Assembly: GCF_036867195.1 (NCBI RefSeq)
Contig: NZ_JBAJII010000001.1
Span: 558,001 to 622,000 of the forward strand
Reading direction: 5' to 3'
DNA length: 64,000 nt
DNA from: Arthrobacter sp. Soc17.1.1.1
GTDB lineage: Bacteria; Actinomycetota; Actinomycetes; Actinomycetales; Micrococcaceae
Part shown: positions 8,266-17,697 of the stretch, one piece after another
Numbering within the stretch: position 1 is the first letter of the stretch
How the letters are laid out: each line of letters begins with the position of its first letter
Translations under genes and position numbers: made by a program
Notes under the pieces: model-generated
Seen by the model: only the letters and a program-made list of their open reading frames with translations
Told to the model about the DNA's origin: nothing
Databases searched by the model: none

Positions 8266-10699
8266 CGGCGATGCTCCCTTCGAGGATCTCGACGTCCATG
8301 ACACGGTGCACGGACACCACTTTCTCCACCTGCGTCTCGGGGTCGACCACGCGCAGGCGGCCGCCCGACACCGACAGTGGAACAAGGACCTGGCGCACGT
8401 GATTCCCCTCGCTGTCGGCGGTACCGAGGCGGATGCGGCTGCGGGACCGGATGGCCGCACGCAGTGTCTCCAGCCCGAGGAGCGTCTCGCTGTCGGAGCC
8501 GCCCGCAGGGTCCGCGGTGACCGGCCTCGCCGAGCGGAGGGCCTCGACCTGTGCGGCGATCTCCTCCTCGGCCACGGACCAGGGGTTCAGCCGTGATCTC
8601 AGCTGCTCGGGCGGTACGCGGGCTGCCGTGACCGGCTCGCCCGGCGCAGGGGAGGGGCCGACGGCGGTGGCGTCCGACGCGGGGGAGAACCCGAGATCCC
8701 GCAGGAGCGCGGTCAGCTCCGGCGCGGACGCCGGCGAGACCAGGACCGTCGGCGCGATCCGGACGACGCCGAGCACCGCGGCCCGCGGATCGGCCAGCAC
8801 GGCGGCCGCCACGGCGTCGTCCTCCGTCCGGAGATAGCTCCCGGCGCGACCGACACGGAGCCTGCCGTACCGCGACGCCGTGTCCTCCACGAGATACGTC
8901 AGGGCCTGCGGGATCTCGGTGATCGACGAGGAGCGCAGGAAGGCGAGGATCGACGGCGCGTCCTCGCCGGCGTCGAGCGCCGCACGGACGGAGTCCGCGG
9001 AGAAGCGGTAGGTGGTGGCCGGGCCCTGGCCCTCGGGCGTGGCCATGCGCAGCAGGCCGCGGGCGATTTCAGGCCGCAGGTACCCGGGTGCCACGGCGGT
9101 GAGGTCCGCCTGCAGCACCACCTGCGAGACCGGTTCGGGCAGGGCGTCGCGCACGGCGAGCGCAGCATCCTCGAAGCGGCCCTCGGCAATCAGCCGGCCG
9201 GCCCCTGTGAGGGCGCCGCTGCCGGTCAGCCCGAGGGATGCGGCCTCGGTGAGCATGCCGGGCAGCAGGCGGGCGAACCGCCGGTGCAGGCGGGGCTGGT
9301 GCCAGGAGGCGAGGCCCACGACGGAGGGCTCGTCGAGGACCGGCGCGGCTGCGGGGCGGTCAGGCGCGTCGTCCGTACCGGTGGCGGCGTCCGTGCCGGT
9401 CGCCCGGTCGCCGCTCGCGGCCCCGGAGAGTTCAACGGCGACGGCCAGGAATCGCTGGCGAACCATCGGGGCGTCGGGCCGGGACGCCTCTGCGGCGAGG
9501 GCGTTGATCGCGGTGCCGTCGGGCATCCGGGAGCCCACGAGGGCCGGTGCACGGTCCACGGCCAGCCACCCCTCGACGAGCAGGAGCCACTGGGCATCCC
9601 GGTCCAGCGCCTCCCAGGCGTCGAGACGCGACGTCTTCCAGCGCGAGTCGTCCGGATCGAGGGTGAGGAGTCCGACGGCGGCAGCCAGTTCCAGCAGCCA
9701 CGCCGCCGTGCCGTCGTCGGTGCGCAGCGCCTCGCGGACACGTCGGAGTTCACGCACCCCGACGCCCCCGGACCGCAGCGTGGTGACGGGCGTCGACGCG
9801 ACGGAACCGAGGAGGGCGGTCATGAGCCGGAGGGTCTCCGCGATGGCGCCGAACGCCGCGTTGTCGCGCAGGCTCGCCCGGGTGGTGCTCCCCGTGGCGG
9901 TGGGCGGTGCGATCTCGAGGGACGCGAAGACCGCGTGTCCGCGCAGCGCCATCCCGACGCTGCGGGGCAGCTCCACGTGCAGGGCGTCCAGCGGTGCGAG
10001 CAGGCACCGGTCCTGCAGCCAGCGCACTGCGGGCTGGGAGACGCCGTCGCCTCCCGCCGCGGTGGAGCCGACCGGGGTGTCCCTCAACCGTCGGAGGAGG
10101 GTCGCGGCAGCCTCGGGGGCGTCGGCCAGGACGCGGTCCCAGGCCACCCGGTCCGAGGTCAGGAGGGTGAGGGCCTGCGCGGCGGACGCGCTCGTCATCG
10201 TGTCGTCCGCTGCAGCAGGGTCGAGGAGCGCGACGGCCTGGATCAGCGTCGGGCCGAAGCGGGGGATCGACCGGGCGAGCGCGCGGAAGGACCTGCCGAG
10301 GCCGGCGGGGTAGGGGCCGACGGCGTCGGGCAGCGCGCCGACGGGCAGGAAGCCCTCCGCCACGGATCCCGTGATCAGGGCACGACCGAGGAGATCCGCG
10401 AGGACGGCGTCGATGGCTTCGGGATCCGGGTCAGCGAAGGCACCGGTGAGGCGGTCCCGTGAGACGGGGCGGGCGTCGTCGTCGCTCAGGACGACGATCG
10501 TCTCGATGACCTGCAGGTGCGGTCGGGAGATGTTCTCGAGGGCGCGCTGCAGACTGGCGCGGGTGGACGCCCGTGCCGCGAGCGCGGCGAAATCGGGCAC
10601 CGGGGGGAGGATGAGATCGGGCCGGACGGCGAGCAGGCCGCGCAGGTCGTCGTCGCTCCTGCGGGCCAGGTGTTCGGCCAGTGCTCGGATGGCGGACAT
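8258..10699 (-). CDS. Helicase-C_3-domain protein partnered with XPB (Rv0862c-like)
   Basis: The 813-residue protein has no Walker A or DEAD/DEAH motif. Its C-terminal part (about residue 590 to 700) contains an XPB-like helicase_C_3 segment, including YLVEDTASRYGRLRVG, which parallels IEDTMSRYGRLRLEK in the adjacent XPB. The far C-terminus carries a small beta-rich domain (RIRLGTADSEGNHVRQVL) seen in WYL-like folds. The long middle is alanine-rich and helical. It overlaps XPB by 8 nt, so the two are made together and may form a complex. The ATG at 10699 is preferred; a GTG 21 nt upstream with better Shine-Dalgarno placement is possible. Confidence 0.85.
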   Translation of the reverse strand: MSAIRALAEHLARRSDDDLRGLLAVRPDLILPPVPDFAALAARASTRASLQRALENISRPHLQVIETIVVLSDDDARPVSRDRLTGAFADPDPEAIDAVLADLLGRALITGSVAEGFLPVGALPDAVGPYPAGLGRSFRALARSIPRFGPTLIQAVALLDPAAADDTMTSASAAQALTLLTSDRVAWDRVLADAPEAAATLLRRLRDTPVGSTAAGGDGVSQPAVRWLQDRCLLAPLDALHVELPRSVGMALRGHAVFASLEIAPPTATGSTTRASLRDNAAFGAIAETLRLMTALLGSVASTPVTTLRSGGVGVRELRRVREALRTDDGTAAWLLELAAAVGLLTLDPDDSRWKTSRLDAWEALDRDAQWLLLVEGWLAVDRAPALVGSRMPDGTAINALAAEASRPDAPMVRQRFLAVAVELSGAASGDRATGTDAATGTDDAPDRPAAAPVLDEPSVVGLASWHQPRLHRRFARLLPGMLTEAASLGLTGSGALTGAGRLIAEGRFEDAALAVRDALPEPVSQVVLQADLTAVAPGYLRPEIARGLLRMATPEGQGPATTYRFSADSVRAALDAGEDAPSILAFLRSSSITEIPQALTYLVEDTASRYGRLRVGRAGSYLRTEDDAVAAAVLADPRAAVLGVVRIAPTVLVSPASAPELTALLRDLGFSPASDATAVGPSPAPGEPVTAARVPPEQLRSRLNPWSVAEEEIAAQVEALRSARPVTADPAGGSDSETLLGLETLRAAIRSRSRIRLGTADSEGNHVRQVLVPLSVSGGRLRVVDPETQVEKVVSVHRVMDVEILEGSIADG

Positions 10700-10791
10700 T
10701 CCTTCAAGCGTACCTGCCACCTCCGACACCGGCCCGGTCGATCGTGCGCCTCGGCTCGCGCTCGCCGGAGCGGATGCGGCTGTGGATGCGG

Positions 10792-11073
10792 TCAGGATCT
10801 GCGGCGGGAGACAGCCGACCAAACGACGAGCGCCGCCATCAGGAGGAAGGCGATCGGCAGGCAGAAGTAGGTGGCGAGCACGAAACCGGGCCACACCGTC
10901 CCCTGGAGGAAGGCGGTGGCGAGGATCGCCGCGAGCGAGACGAGTCCGACCGCGGCGAAGGCGACCGCGAGGATCAGCACGACGGACCGGCCGCGGGATC
11001 TCCCGTCCTGTGTGTCGCCGGTGCCGTGCCGGGGGTCGGGGGAGTGGGCCGGTGCCGGTTCGTCGGGGATCAT
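10792..11073 (-). CDS. Small two-helix membrane protein, unknown function
   Basis: The 93-residue product has a polar N-terminus (about 30 residues, Pro/Asp-rich) and two membrane helices, about residues 31-53 (VVLILAVAFAAVGLVSLAAIL) and 62-87, ending with the positive tail SRRRS. No known motif is visible. It lies 92 nt upstream of the helicase-partner gene in the same direction and divergent from the cold-shock gene. It may head the same transcript, but that is unproven. I do not recognise the family. Confidence 0.65.
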   Translation of the reverse strand: MIPDEPAPAHSPDPRHGTGDTQDGRSRGRSVVLILAVAFAAVGLVSLAAILATAFLQGTVWPGFVLATYFCLPIAFLLMAALVVWSAVSRRRS

Positions 11074-11260
11074 AGCCGTCCCAGACTACAAGAACCACGG
11101 CGGCGGTGGCCCCGGGGGACGCTATATCCTAGGGGGTACAGACTTCCCCGGCCGGACCGAGCGGCAGTGCGCCCGGGCATCGGGACACCCGAGCGCTCAC
11201 GGATCGGGGCCAGGACCGCAGGCGCTCGCCGCCCGGTACAGCTAAGAAGAGGTAGACGAC

Positions 11261-11644
11261 GTGCCCATCGGCAAAGTGAAGTGGTTCGACGCGGACAAGG
11301 GCTTCGGGTTCCTGTCCACCGACGACGGCAAGGAGGTGTTCCTGCACGCCTCGGCGCTGCCCGCCGGGGTGAGCGAGGTGAAGGTCGGGACGAAGCTCGA
11401 GTTCGGGGTGGCCGACGGACGGCGCGGACCCCAGGCGCTCTCCGCACGCATCCTCGAGCAGGCCCCGTCGGTGGTCAAGGCCACGCGCAAGAGCGCCGAT
11501 GACATGGCCGTCATCACCGAGGACCTCATCAAGCTCCTCGACGGGGTGTCCAACGGCCTCCGCAAGGGCCGCTACCCCGAGAAGGCGCATGCCTCGAAGG
11601 TCGCGGCCGTGCTGCGCGCCGTCGCCGACGACCTCGACGCGTAG
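11261..11644 (+). CDS. Cold-shock-domain protein with C-terminal extension (CspB/Rv0871-like)
   Basis: Residues 1-66 are a cold-shock domain with both RNA-binding motifs: KGFGFLS (RNP1) and VFLHASAL (RNP2-type). After it comes a 60-residue helical, Lys-rich extension (SVVKATRKSADDMAVITEDL). Total length of 127 is close to mycobacterial Rv0871 and nearly twice that of ordinary Csp proteins. It binds single-stranded RNA or DNA, probably as an RNA chaperone. GTG at 11261 follows AAGAGGTAG. The DUF3027 gene starts 9 nt after its stop, so both share a transcript, in the same neighbourhood as in mycobacteria. Confidence 0.92.
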   Translation: MPIGKVKWFDADKGFGFLSTDDGKEVFLHASALPAGVSEVKVGTKLEFGVADGRRGPQALSARILEQAPSVVKATRKSADDMAVITEDLIKLLDGVSNGLRKGRYPEKAHASKVAAVLRAVADDLDA

Positions 11645-11653
11645 GCTTCGATC

Positions 11654-12199
11654 ATGACCTCGAGCAACCTTGAGACTGCCGGCGCCGCTGCGTCCACCGA
11701 TGCCGGGACGCCGGCCGAGGTGTCGACGACCGCTCCGGTCGAGGCGCCGCGCAAGCCCCGGGCATCGCGTCGCATCCCCAAGTCCGACGTCGTGCTCGAG
11801 TCCGCCGTGGACCGTGCCCGCCTCGGCATCCTCGAGGTCGCTCCCGAGGAGCAGGTGGGCCGCCACGTGTCCGCGGTCGTCGAGGGCGAACGTCTCGTCA
11901 CGCACCGGTTCGAGGCGTTCGTGCCGGGCTATGGGGGATGGCACTGGTACGCGAGTGTCGCCCGTGTGGCGCGCAGCAAGGACGTGACGGTGTGCGAGGT
12001 GGGTCTCCTGCCCTCCGCAGCGTCGCTCATCGCGCCCGAGTGGCTGCCGTGGTCCGAGCGTGTGCGTCCCGAGGACTCCCAGACGGACGGGCCGGTGCCG
12101 GCCGACGGCGCGGCGCAGGCCCAGGACGACGAGGCGTCGTCCGCTGCGGCCGGGACAGGGCTGGGCGCCGACGCCGCGGAAGTCCCCGACGCCGGGTGA
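11654..12199 (+). CDS. DUF3027 family protein (Rv0883c-like)
   Basis: The 181-residue protein has a conserved central part (about residues 37-140) with SDVVLESAVDRAR, HRFEAFVPGYGGWHWY and APEWLPWSERVRPED, characteristic of DUF3027. Both ends are disordered and Ala/Thr/Asp-rich. In mycobacteria this gene sits beside serC (Rv0883c-Rv0884c); here serC is 3 kb further on with two genes inserted between. No catalytic motif is recognised. It is probably translated with the cold-shock gene. Family assignment is firm; function is not known. Confidence 0.85.
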   Translation: MTSSNLETAGAAASTDAGTPAEVSTTAPVEAPRKPRASRRIPKSDVVLESAVDRARLGILEVAPEEQVGRHVSAVVEGERLVTHRFEAFVPGYGGWHWYASVARVARSKDVTVCEVGLLPSAASLIAPEWLPWSERVRPEDSQTDGPVPADGAAQAQDDEASSAAAGTGLGADAAEVPDAG

Positions 12200-12233
12200 C
12201 CGCGTCGTGGCTCCGTAGCGGAAGGTGGGGGAC

Positions 12234-13511
12234 GTGAGTACCTTCCGATCGCTCGGCATCCACAACTATCGGCTCTGGTTCGTCGGGGCCCTGATCTCCA
12301 ACATCGGCACCTGGATGCAGCGGACGGCCCAGGACTGGCTGGTCTACGACATCCTGACGCCGCAGAACGCCTCGGCGCTCGGTATCGTCATGGCCCTGCA
12401 GCTGGGTCCACAGCTCGTCATCGCCCCCTGGGCGGGCCTCATCGCGGACAGTGTCGACCGGCGGCGTCTGCTCGCCGTCACACAGGTGGGCATGGCGCTC
12501 CTCGGTGTGGGGCTCGGCCTGATGGTCCTGCTCGACGTCGCCGTCCTCTGGCACGTCTATGCCTTCGCCCTGGCGCTCGGTATCGTCTCGGCCTTCGACG
12601 CCCCGGCGCGGCAGGCCTTCGTGTCCGAGCTCGTGCGTGACGAGTACCTGCCCAACGCGGTGGCCCTCAACAGCGCCTCCTTCAACGGCGCACGCCTGAT
12701 CGGTCCGGCGATCGCGGGCCTCCTGACCGCCGGGGTCGGCCCCGGGTGGGTGTTCCTGATCAACGCCCTGACCTTCGGCGCGATGGTCTACGTGCTCCTC
12801 GCGATGCGCAGTTCCGAGCTGAACAGGCAACCGCGGCAGGCGCCGGGCAAGGGCAGGATCCGGGCCGGGTTCGCCTACGTACGGCACCGGCCCGACCTCA
12901 TGATGGTGCTGCTCGCGATCTTCATCGTCGGTACGTTCGGCCTGAACTTCGCCGTCTTCATCGCCTCCATGGCGCGCACGGAGTTCGGGCAGGACGCCGG
13001 GGTCTTCGGCGTCCTCTCCTCCGTGATGGCCATCGGATCGGTCGCCGGGGCGCTGCTGTCCGCGCGGCGGGACCGCCCGCGCCTGCGCTTCGTCTTCGGG
13101 GCGTCGGCCGCCTTCGGTCTCGCGTGCATCCTTGCTGCCCTTGCGCCGACCCTCTGGCTGTTCGGGCTGGCGCTCGTGCCGGTGGGCCTGTTCGCGCTGA
13201 CGCTGATGACGAGTGCCAACGCCTACGTGCAGACCACCACGGATCCCGTGATGCGCGGCCGCGTCATGGCCCTCTACTTCGCCATCTTCCTCGGTGGGAC
13301 ACCGCTGGGTGCGCCGGTGGTCGGCTGGGTCTCCGACGCCTTCGGTCCGCGGTGGAGCCTCGGGGTCGCCGCTGCCTCGGGGTTGATCGCGGCAGCGGCA
13401 GGGATCTTCTGGGCGTGGCGCTATCACGAGGTGCGGCTGCGCTACGACCGGTCCGCACCGCGCCGCCTGCGTCTCGACCACGAGGCCGGAGCGGGCGACA
13501 GTACTCCGTAG
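12234..13511 (+). CDS. MFS transporter, DHA3/EntS-like drug or siderophore exporter
   Basis: The protein of about 425 residues has twelve predicted membrane segments and the MFS_3 pattern: GTWMQRTAQDWLVYD in helix 1, ADSVDRRRLL between helices 2 and 3, and FNGARLIGPAIAGLL in helix 5. It belongs with EntS and related H+-coupled exporters; the substrate cannot be assigned. GTG at 12234 is chosen because AAGGTGGGGGAC lies at the right distance; another GTG at 12225 lacks room for a ribosome site. It follows DUF3027 by 34 nt and converges on the DUF222 gene. Confidence 0.85.
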   Translation: MSTFRSLGIHNYRLWFVGALISNIGTWMQRTAQDWLVYDILTPQNASALGIVMALQLGPQLVIAPWAGLIADSVDRRRLLAVTQVGMALLGVGLGLMVLLDVAVLWHVYAFALALGIVSAFDAPARQAFVSELVRDEYLPNAVALNSASFNGARLIGPAIAGLLTAGVGPGWVFLINALTFGAMVYVLLAMRSSELNRQPRQAPGKGRIRAGFAYVRHRPDLMMVLLAIFIVGTFGLNFAVFIASMARTEFGQDAGVFGVLSSVMAIGSVAGALLSARRDRPRLRFVFGASAAFGLACILAALAPTLWLFGLALVPVGLFALTLMTSANAYVQTTTDPVMRGRVMALYFAIFLGGTPLGAPVVGWVSDAFGPRWSLGVAAASGLIAAAAGIFWAWRYHEVRLRYDRSAPRRLRLDHEAGAGDSTP

Positions 13512-13593
13512 GGTTCGGGGACTGCACGTCACGCCCGGCCCATGATGCGTCACCGACGGCGATCACCAGGACCTGCCGGTCCGGCTGGTTCGG

Positions 13594-15123
13594 CTAGCCC
13601 GGAACGGACAGCATGTCCCGCCGCCCGACGTCCGCATCGATGGCCTGGCCTGCCCGCCAGAACAGGTTCCGCCGCGGTCCGACGGCGCGTCCCCCGCCGG
13701 TGAGCGGAGTGAACCACGGGATGCCGGCCCGTGACTGGACGTCCCAGGCGCCCCGATGGACGGTGTGATGGTGGTGCGAGCACAGCAGGACACCGTTGTC
13801 GATGCTGGTCGATCCGCCACGGGACCAGGGTGTCAGATGATGGGCCTCGCACCAGCCGGCGGGGATCGAGCAGTCGGGGAAGGCGCAGCCCCCGTCACGT
13901 GCGACCAGTGCACGGCGGAGGTGGGGAGGAAAGAGCCGCTGTGCCCGGCCGAGATCCAGCACCTGGCCGCGTCCTCCCAGGACCACCGGGATGAGGCCGG
14001 CGTCGCAGGCGAGTCTCCTGATGGTCCGGGCACTGGCCTGTACCGAGAACACAGTGGAGCCGGCCTGCTCGGTCATGCCGACGAGGTCCTGGTAGGCGAT
14101 CGTCACCATGACCTGCGGACGGTGCCCTCCGGTTGCCGGGAGGCCTGGGGCGGACAGGGCGATCCTGCAGGCCGCTACAAGGCCGTCCAGCAGGTTCTGC
14201 GCCCTCGTGGGGGCAGCGCCGACCCCGGCTGTGGGTGTCGGGGGACCGCCGTCGCCGGCGGCCGGGGTGTTCGCAGGCTTCCCGCTGCTGCCGGTCCCGC
14301 GGGGATTGCCTGCAGAGTTCATCACGGTGGCGAGGTGCTCGAACTGCTCATCGGTCGCGCCGATCTCGAGGACGTGCAGGCCGTGGCGACGGCCCCTGAG
14401 GAAGACACCCTGCCGGGCACGCAGGATCTTCTCGGTGGGCTCCTGCCCGTCCTGGTCGAGCACTGATTCCCAGCGCCGCGCCAGCACCCGCAGGACGTCC
14501 TCGTCGGACTCGATGCCCTGACGTGTGAGGTGGTGCTCCATGGATGCGAGCTGATCCGGTGTCGCGAAGGAGTGCACCCGCTCGATGGCCTGCGCGATGA
14601 CGGTGGCCGCCCGCCCACTGATCAGGCATGCCCTGGACGCGTCTCCGAGCACTCCGAGCGGCGCAGGGACGGTCGCTCCCGTGGCCGACAGGCCGGGCAG
14701 TACGACCGCAGCCAGGGCCAGCCGGCGTCTCGCCTCCGCCCGGCCGATGCCCAGCACGGCCCGCAGGAACTCCGCGCAGTCCCTGTACCCGGTGCCGGCC
14801 CCCTCCCGCACGGGTGTCGACGGCTGTTCCACGCCGGGCGCAGGCGCCGCAATCCGAGTTCGAACCGGTGCGGACGCGAGGCCGGCATCCGGGTGTTCGT
14901 CCGCCTCCAGATGATGGTCCGCAGCAACGCCGGCGACGAGGATCTGCAGGTGATCGACGATCCTGGACACGTGCTCGACCTCGACGACGAGGTCGCGGGC
15001 CTCGGTCCTGGACAGGACGTGGTGCCGTCGGCCCAGGGCACGCGCACAGTCGGCAAGGGCGGTGCGCGCCGAATCCAGCGAACTGCCCGCTCGCCTCAGT
15101 GGTCCGGTCGGTGCGACGGCCAT
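13594..15123 (-). CDS. DUF222 / HNH endonuclease-domain protein (13E12-like)
   Basis: The 509-residue protein has a helical DUF222 domain in its N-terminal two thirds and an HNH nuclease domain at about residues 415-470: ARDGGCAFPDC, then CEAHHLTPWSRGG, then LCSHHHHTVHRG, giving the paired Cys and His metal and catalytic residues. Proteins of this type are numerous, variable and often repeated in actinobacteria (13E12 repeats of M. tuberculosis). It sits between the MFS gene and serC, breaking the DUF3027-serC linkage found in mycobacteria, which suggests insertion. A LexA-like palindrome lies 13 bp before its ATG. The nuclease target is unknown. Confidence 0.9.
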   Translation of the reverse strand: MAVAPTGPLRRAGSSLDSARTALADCARALGRRHHVLSRTEARDLVVEVEHVSRIVDHLQILVAGVAADHHLEADEHPDAGLASAPVRTRIAAPAPGVEQPSTPVREGAGTGYRDCAEFLRAVLGIGRAEARRRLALAAVVLPGLSATGATVPAPLGVLGDASRACLISGRAATVIAQAIERVHSFATPDQLASMEHHLTRQGIESDEDVLRVLARRWESVLDQDGQEPTEKILRARQGVFLRGRRHGLHVLEIGATDEQFEHLATVMNSAGNPRGTGSSGKPANTPAAGDGGPPTPTAGVGAAPTRAQNLLDGLVAACRIALSAPGLPATGGHRPQVMVTIAYQDLVGMTEQAGSTVFSVQASARTIRRLACDAGLIPVVLGGRGQVLDLGRAQRLFPPHLRRALVARDGGCAFPDCSIPAGWCEAHHLTPWSRGGSTSIDNGVLLCSHHHHTVHRGAWDVQSRAGIPWFTPLTGGGRAVGPRRNLFWRAGQAIDADVGRRDMLSVPG

Positions 15124-15135
15124 GGCTCCATTTTA

Positions 15136-15151
15136 TGGAACGCGTGTTCTA
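15136..15151 (-). promoter_or_regulatory. LexA-like SOS box before the DUF222-HNH gene
   Basis: TGGAACGCGTGTTCTA contains the palindrome GAAC-N4-GTTC. Against the actinobacterial LexA consensus TCGAACNNNNGTTCGA it differs only at the second and fifteenth positions. It ends 13 bp before the start codon (15123), a position where a repressor would block transcription or early elongation. The 13E12/DUF222 family is a known class of LexA-regulated genes in mycobacteria, supporting the call. Confidence 0.7.
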
Positions 15152-15230
15152 TTCCGCAGGGCAGGACGTGGATGTGGAGGAGCAGTCATGCGATGGTGTC
15201 CACAGAGCGCGGGCCTGTGGACGACCGGCC

Positions 15231-16424
<1,194 letters not shown>

Positions 16425-16598
16425 TTAACCGGCCGCGGGAAGCCGCCCCGACGGCGTTCCGCCCGATTGCCGGGGCCAATGCGCCATGGGTTAACCTTGG
16501 GAGGCGTGGGGCGGAGCAGTCCGTGGCGGCTTTGGCCTGCCTCACCGGCGTGAGGCATTCCAGCCGCGCACCCGCACCGCACCAAGGAGCTGAACCGC

Positions 16599-17297
16599 AT
16601 GACGGACCTCATCGACACCACCGAGATGTACCTGCGGACCATCCTTGAACTCGAGGAAGAGAACATCGTCGCCCTCCGCGCGCGCATCGCCGAACGCCTC
16701 CGCCACTCGGGCCCGACCGTCTCGCAGACCATCGGCCGCATGGAGCGTGACGGTCTGGTGGTCGTCTCCGGTGACCGGCACCTCGAGCTCACCGAACTGG
16801 GCCGCCACAGGGCCACGGGTGTCATGAGGAAGCACCGTCTGGCGGAGCGGCTGCTCAGCGATGTCATCGGCCTCGACTGGGCCTACGTCCACGACGAGGC
16901 CTGCCGCTGGGAGCACGTGATGAGCGAGCGGGTGGAGCGGCGGCTCTACGAACTCCTCGGCAAGCCCTCCGAATCGCCGTACGGCAACCCGATCCCCGGC
17001 CTCGCGGCCATCGGTGGGGTCGAGTCCGAGCGGTTCACCGACGGCGTGGTGACCCTGCTGTCCGCCATGGGCACGTATGCGCCCGGGAATCAGGTCACCC
17101 TGGTGCGCCTCGCCGAGCCGATCCAGGTGGATCCTGAACTGCTCACGCAGCTCGACGAGGGCGGCCTCCGCCCCGGAGCGCAGCTCACGCTCGAATCCGT
17201 GGGCGACTACGTGTCCGTCCGTGTGCCGGGGGTCGAGGGCGCCCTGGAACTGCCGCCCGAGGTCGCCTCGCACGTGTTCGTCTCCGTCGCTGCCTGA
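16599..17297 (+). CDS. dtxR: DtxR/IdeR-family iron-dependent repressor
   Basis: The 232-residue protein aligns along its length with diphtheria DtxR, with the same numbering. Residues 1-73 form the winged helix (HSGPTVSQTIGRMERDGL recognition region), 74-140 the dimer and metal domain, 150-225 the SH3-like domain. All metal ligands are present: Met10, Cys102, Glu105 and His106 at the primary site; His79, Glu83 and His98 at the ancillary site. Met10 with Cys102 favours Fe(II) sensing rather than Mn sensing as in MntR. It represses iron uptake genes when iron is ample. GTTAACC sequences lie in the upstream gap. A hairpin follows the stop. Confidence 0.94.
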   Translation: MTDLIDTTEMYLRTILELEEENIVALRARIAERLRHSGPTVSQTIGRMERDGLVVVSGDRHLELTELGRHRATGVMRKHRLAERLLSDVIGLDWAYVHDEACRWEHVMSERVERRLYELLGKPSESPYGNPIPGLAAIGGVESERFTDGVVTLLSAMGTYAPGNQVTLVRLAEPIQVDPELLTQLDEGGLRPGAQLTLESVGDYVSVRVPGVEGALELPPEVASHVFVSVAA

Positions 17298-17309
17298 GGG
17301 CGCCGGGGT

Positions 17310-17337
17310 CGCCGCCTGGGGTCGCCGTCAGGCGGCG
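17310..17337 (+). terminator. Possible terminator hairpin after dtxR
   Basis: CGCCGCCTG (17310-17318) pairs with CAGGCGGCG (17329-17337), a 9-bp G-C-rich stem with a 10-base loop, starting 13 nt after the dtxR stop. No T run follows. It separates dtxR from the promoter of the next operon. Confidence 0.5.
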
Positions 17338-17441
17338 CCGGCCGGCGGATCCGCCGGGTCCCGAAGCGCCACCACGCCGGTGCACAGGCGGTCCCTGGAG
17401 TCGGCGTCGTCACCAAGAACACACCATTCCGTGATCGTAAC

Positions 17442-17470
17442 GTGACAAACGGGTGTTTTTGTTGTAGCTT
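17442..17470 (+). promoter_or_regulatory. Promoter of the riboswitch-NlpC/P60 transcript
   Basis: GTGACA (17442-17447) and TAGCTT (17465-17470) are separated by exactly 17 bp. The -35 matches TTGACA at 5 of 6 positions and the -10 fits the actinobacterial TANNNT pattern. Transcription would begin near 17477, giving a leader of about 220 nt that contains the whole riboswitch. The stretch from 17298 to here otherwise holds only the dtxR hairpin. Confidence 0.6.
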
Positions 17471-17507
17471 TCATCTCGTGCCAAATTCGCTCTAGATCCG
17501 GCACCCT

Positions 17508-17690
17508 CCTGCAAATCGCCTAGCTCTGCCATTGCTCGAGGTCCGTCCGCACCATCGCATGGCAGAGGCGGGGGAACCAATTTCTGGGTTTCGTAACCGA
17601 AATCCTTGGGGTTAAGTCGCTGCTTCACGCAGTGGCCGGGTGACTCCCATCCGAATCCGACAGCTCACCTCGCAGGCGTTGGGAGAGGCA
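17508..17690 (+). promoter_or_regulatory. Cyclic di-AMP (ydaO/yuaA) riboswitch
   Basis: The leader carries the conserved parts of the ydaO/yuaA class in order: AAATCGCCTAGCTCTGCC (17513-17530), GGCGGGGGAACCA (17567-17579), TTGGGGTTAA (17606-17615), and CCGAATCCGACAGCTCACCT (17651-17670) followed by CGCAGGCGTT. The class binds c-di-AMP and in actinobacteria is often found before genes for wall hydrolases such as NlpC/P60 and Rpf proteins, as here. Ligand binding normally turns expression off. The purine-rich GGGAGAGG at 17681-17688 is both the 3' edge of the element and the best Shine-Dalgarno for the GTG at 17698, so control of translation is likely. Exact 5' limit is approximate. Confidence 0.9.
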
Positions 17691-17697
17691 ATCCAAC

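Noticed and set aside
13594..15123. Integrated phage or IS element around the DUF222-HNH gene
   Set aside because: No integrase, transposase, terminal inverted repeats or target duplications were seen on either side.
15136..15151. Palindrome as serC operator
   Set aside because: It lies beyond the serC stop and directly before the DUF222-HNH start, so it cannot control serC initiation.
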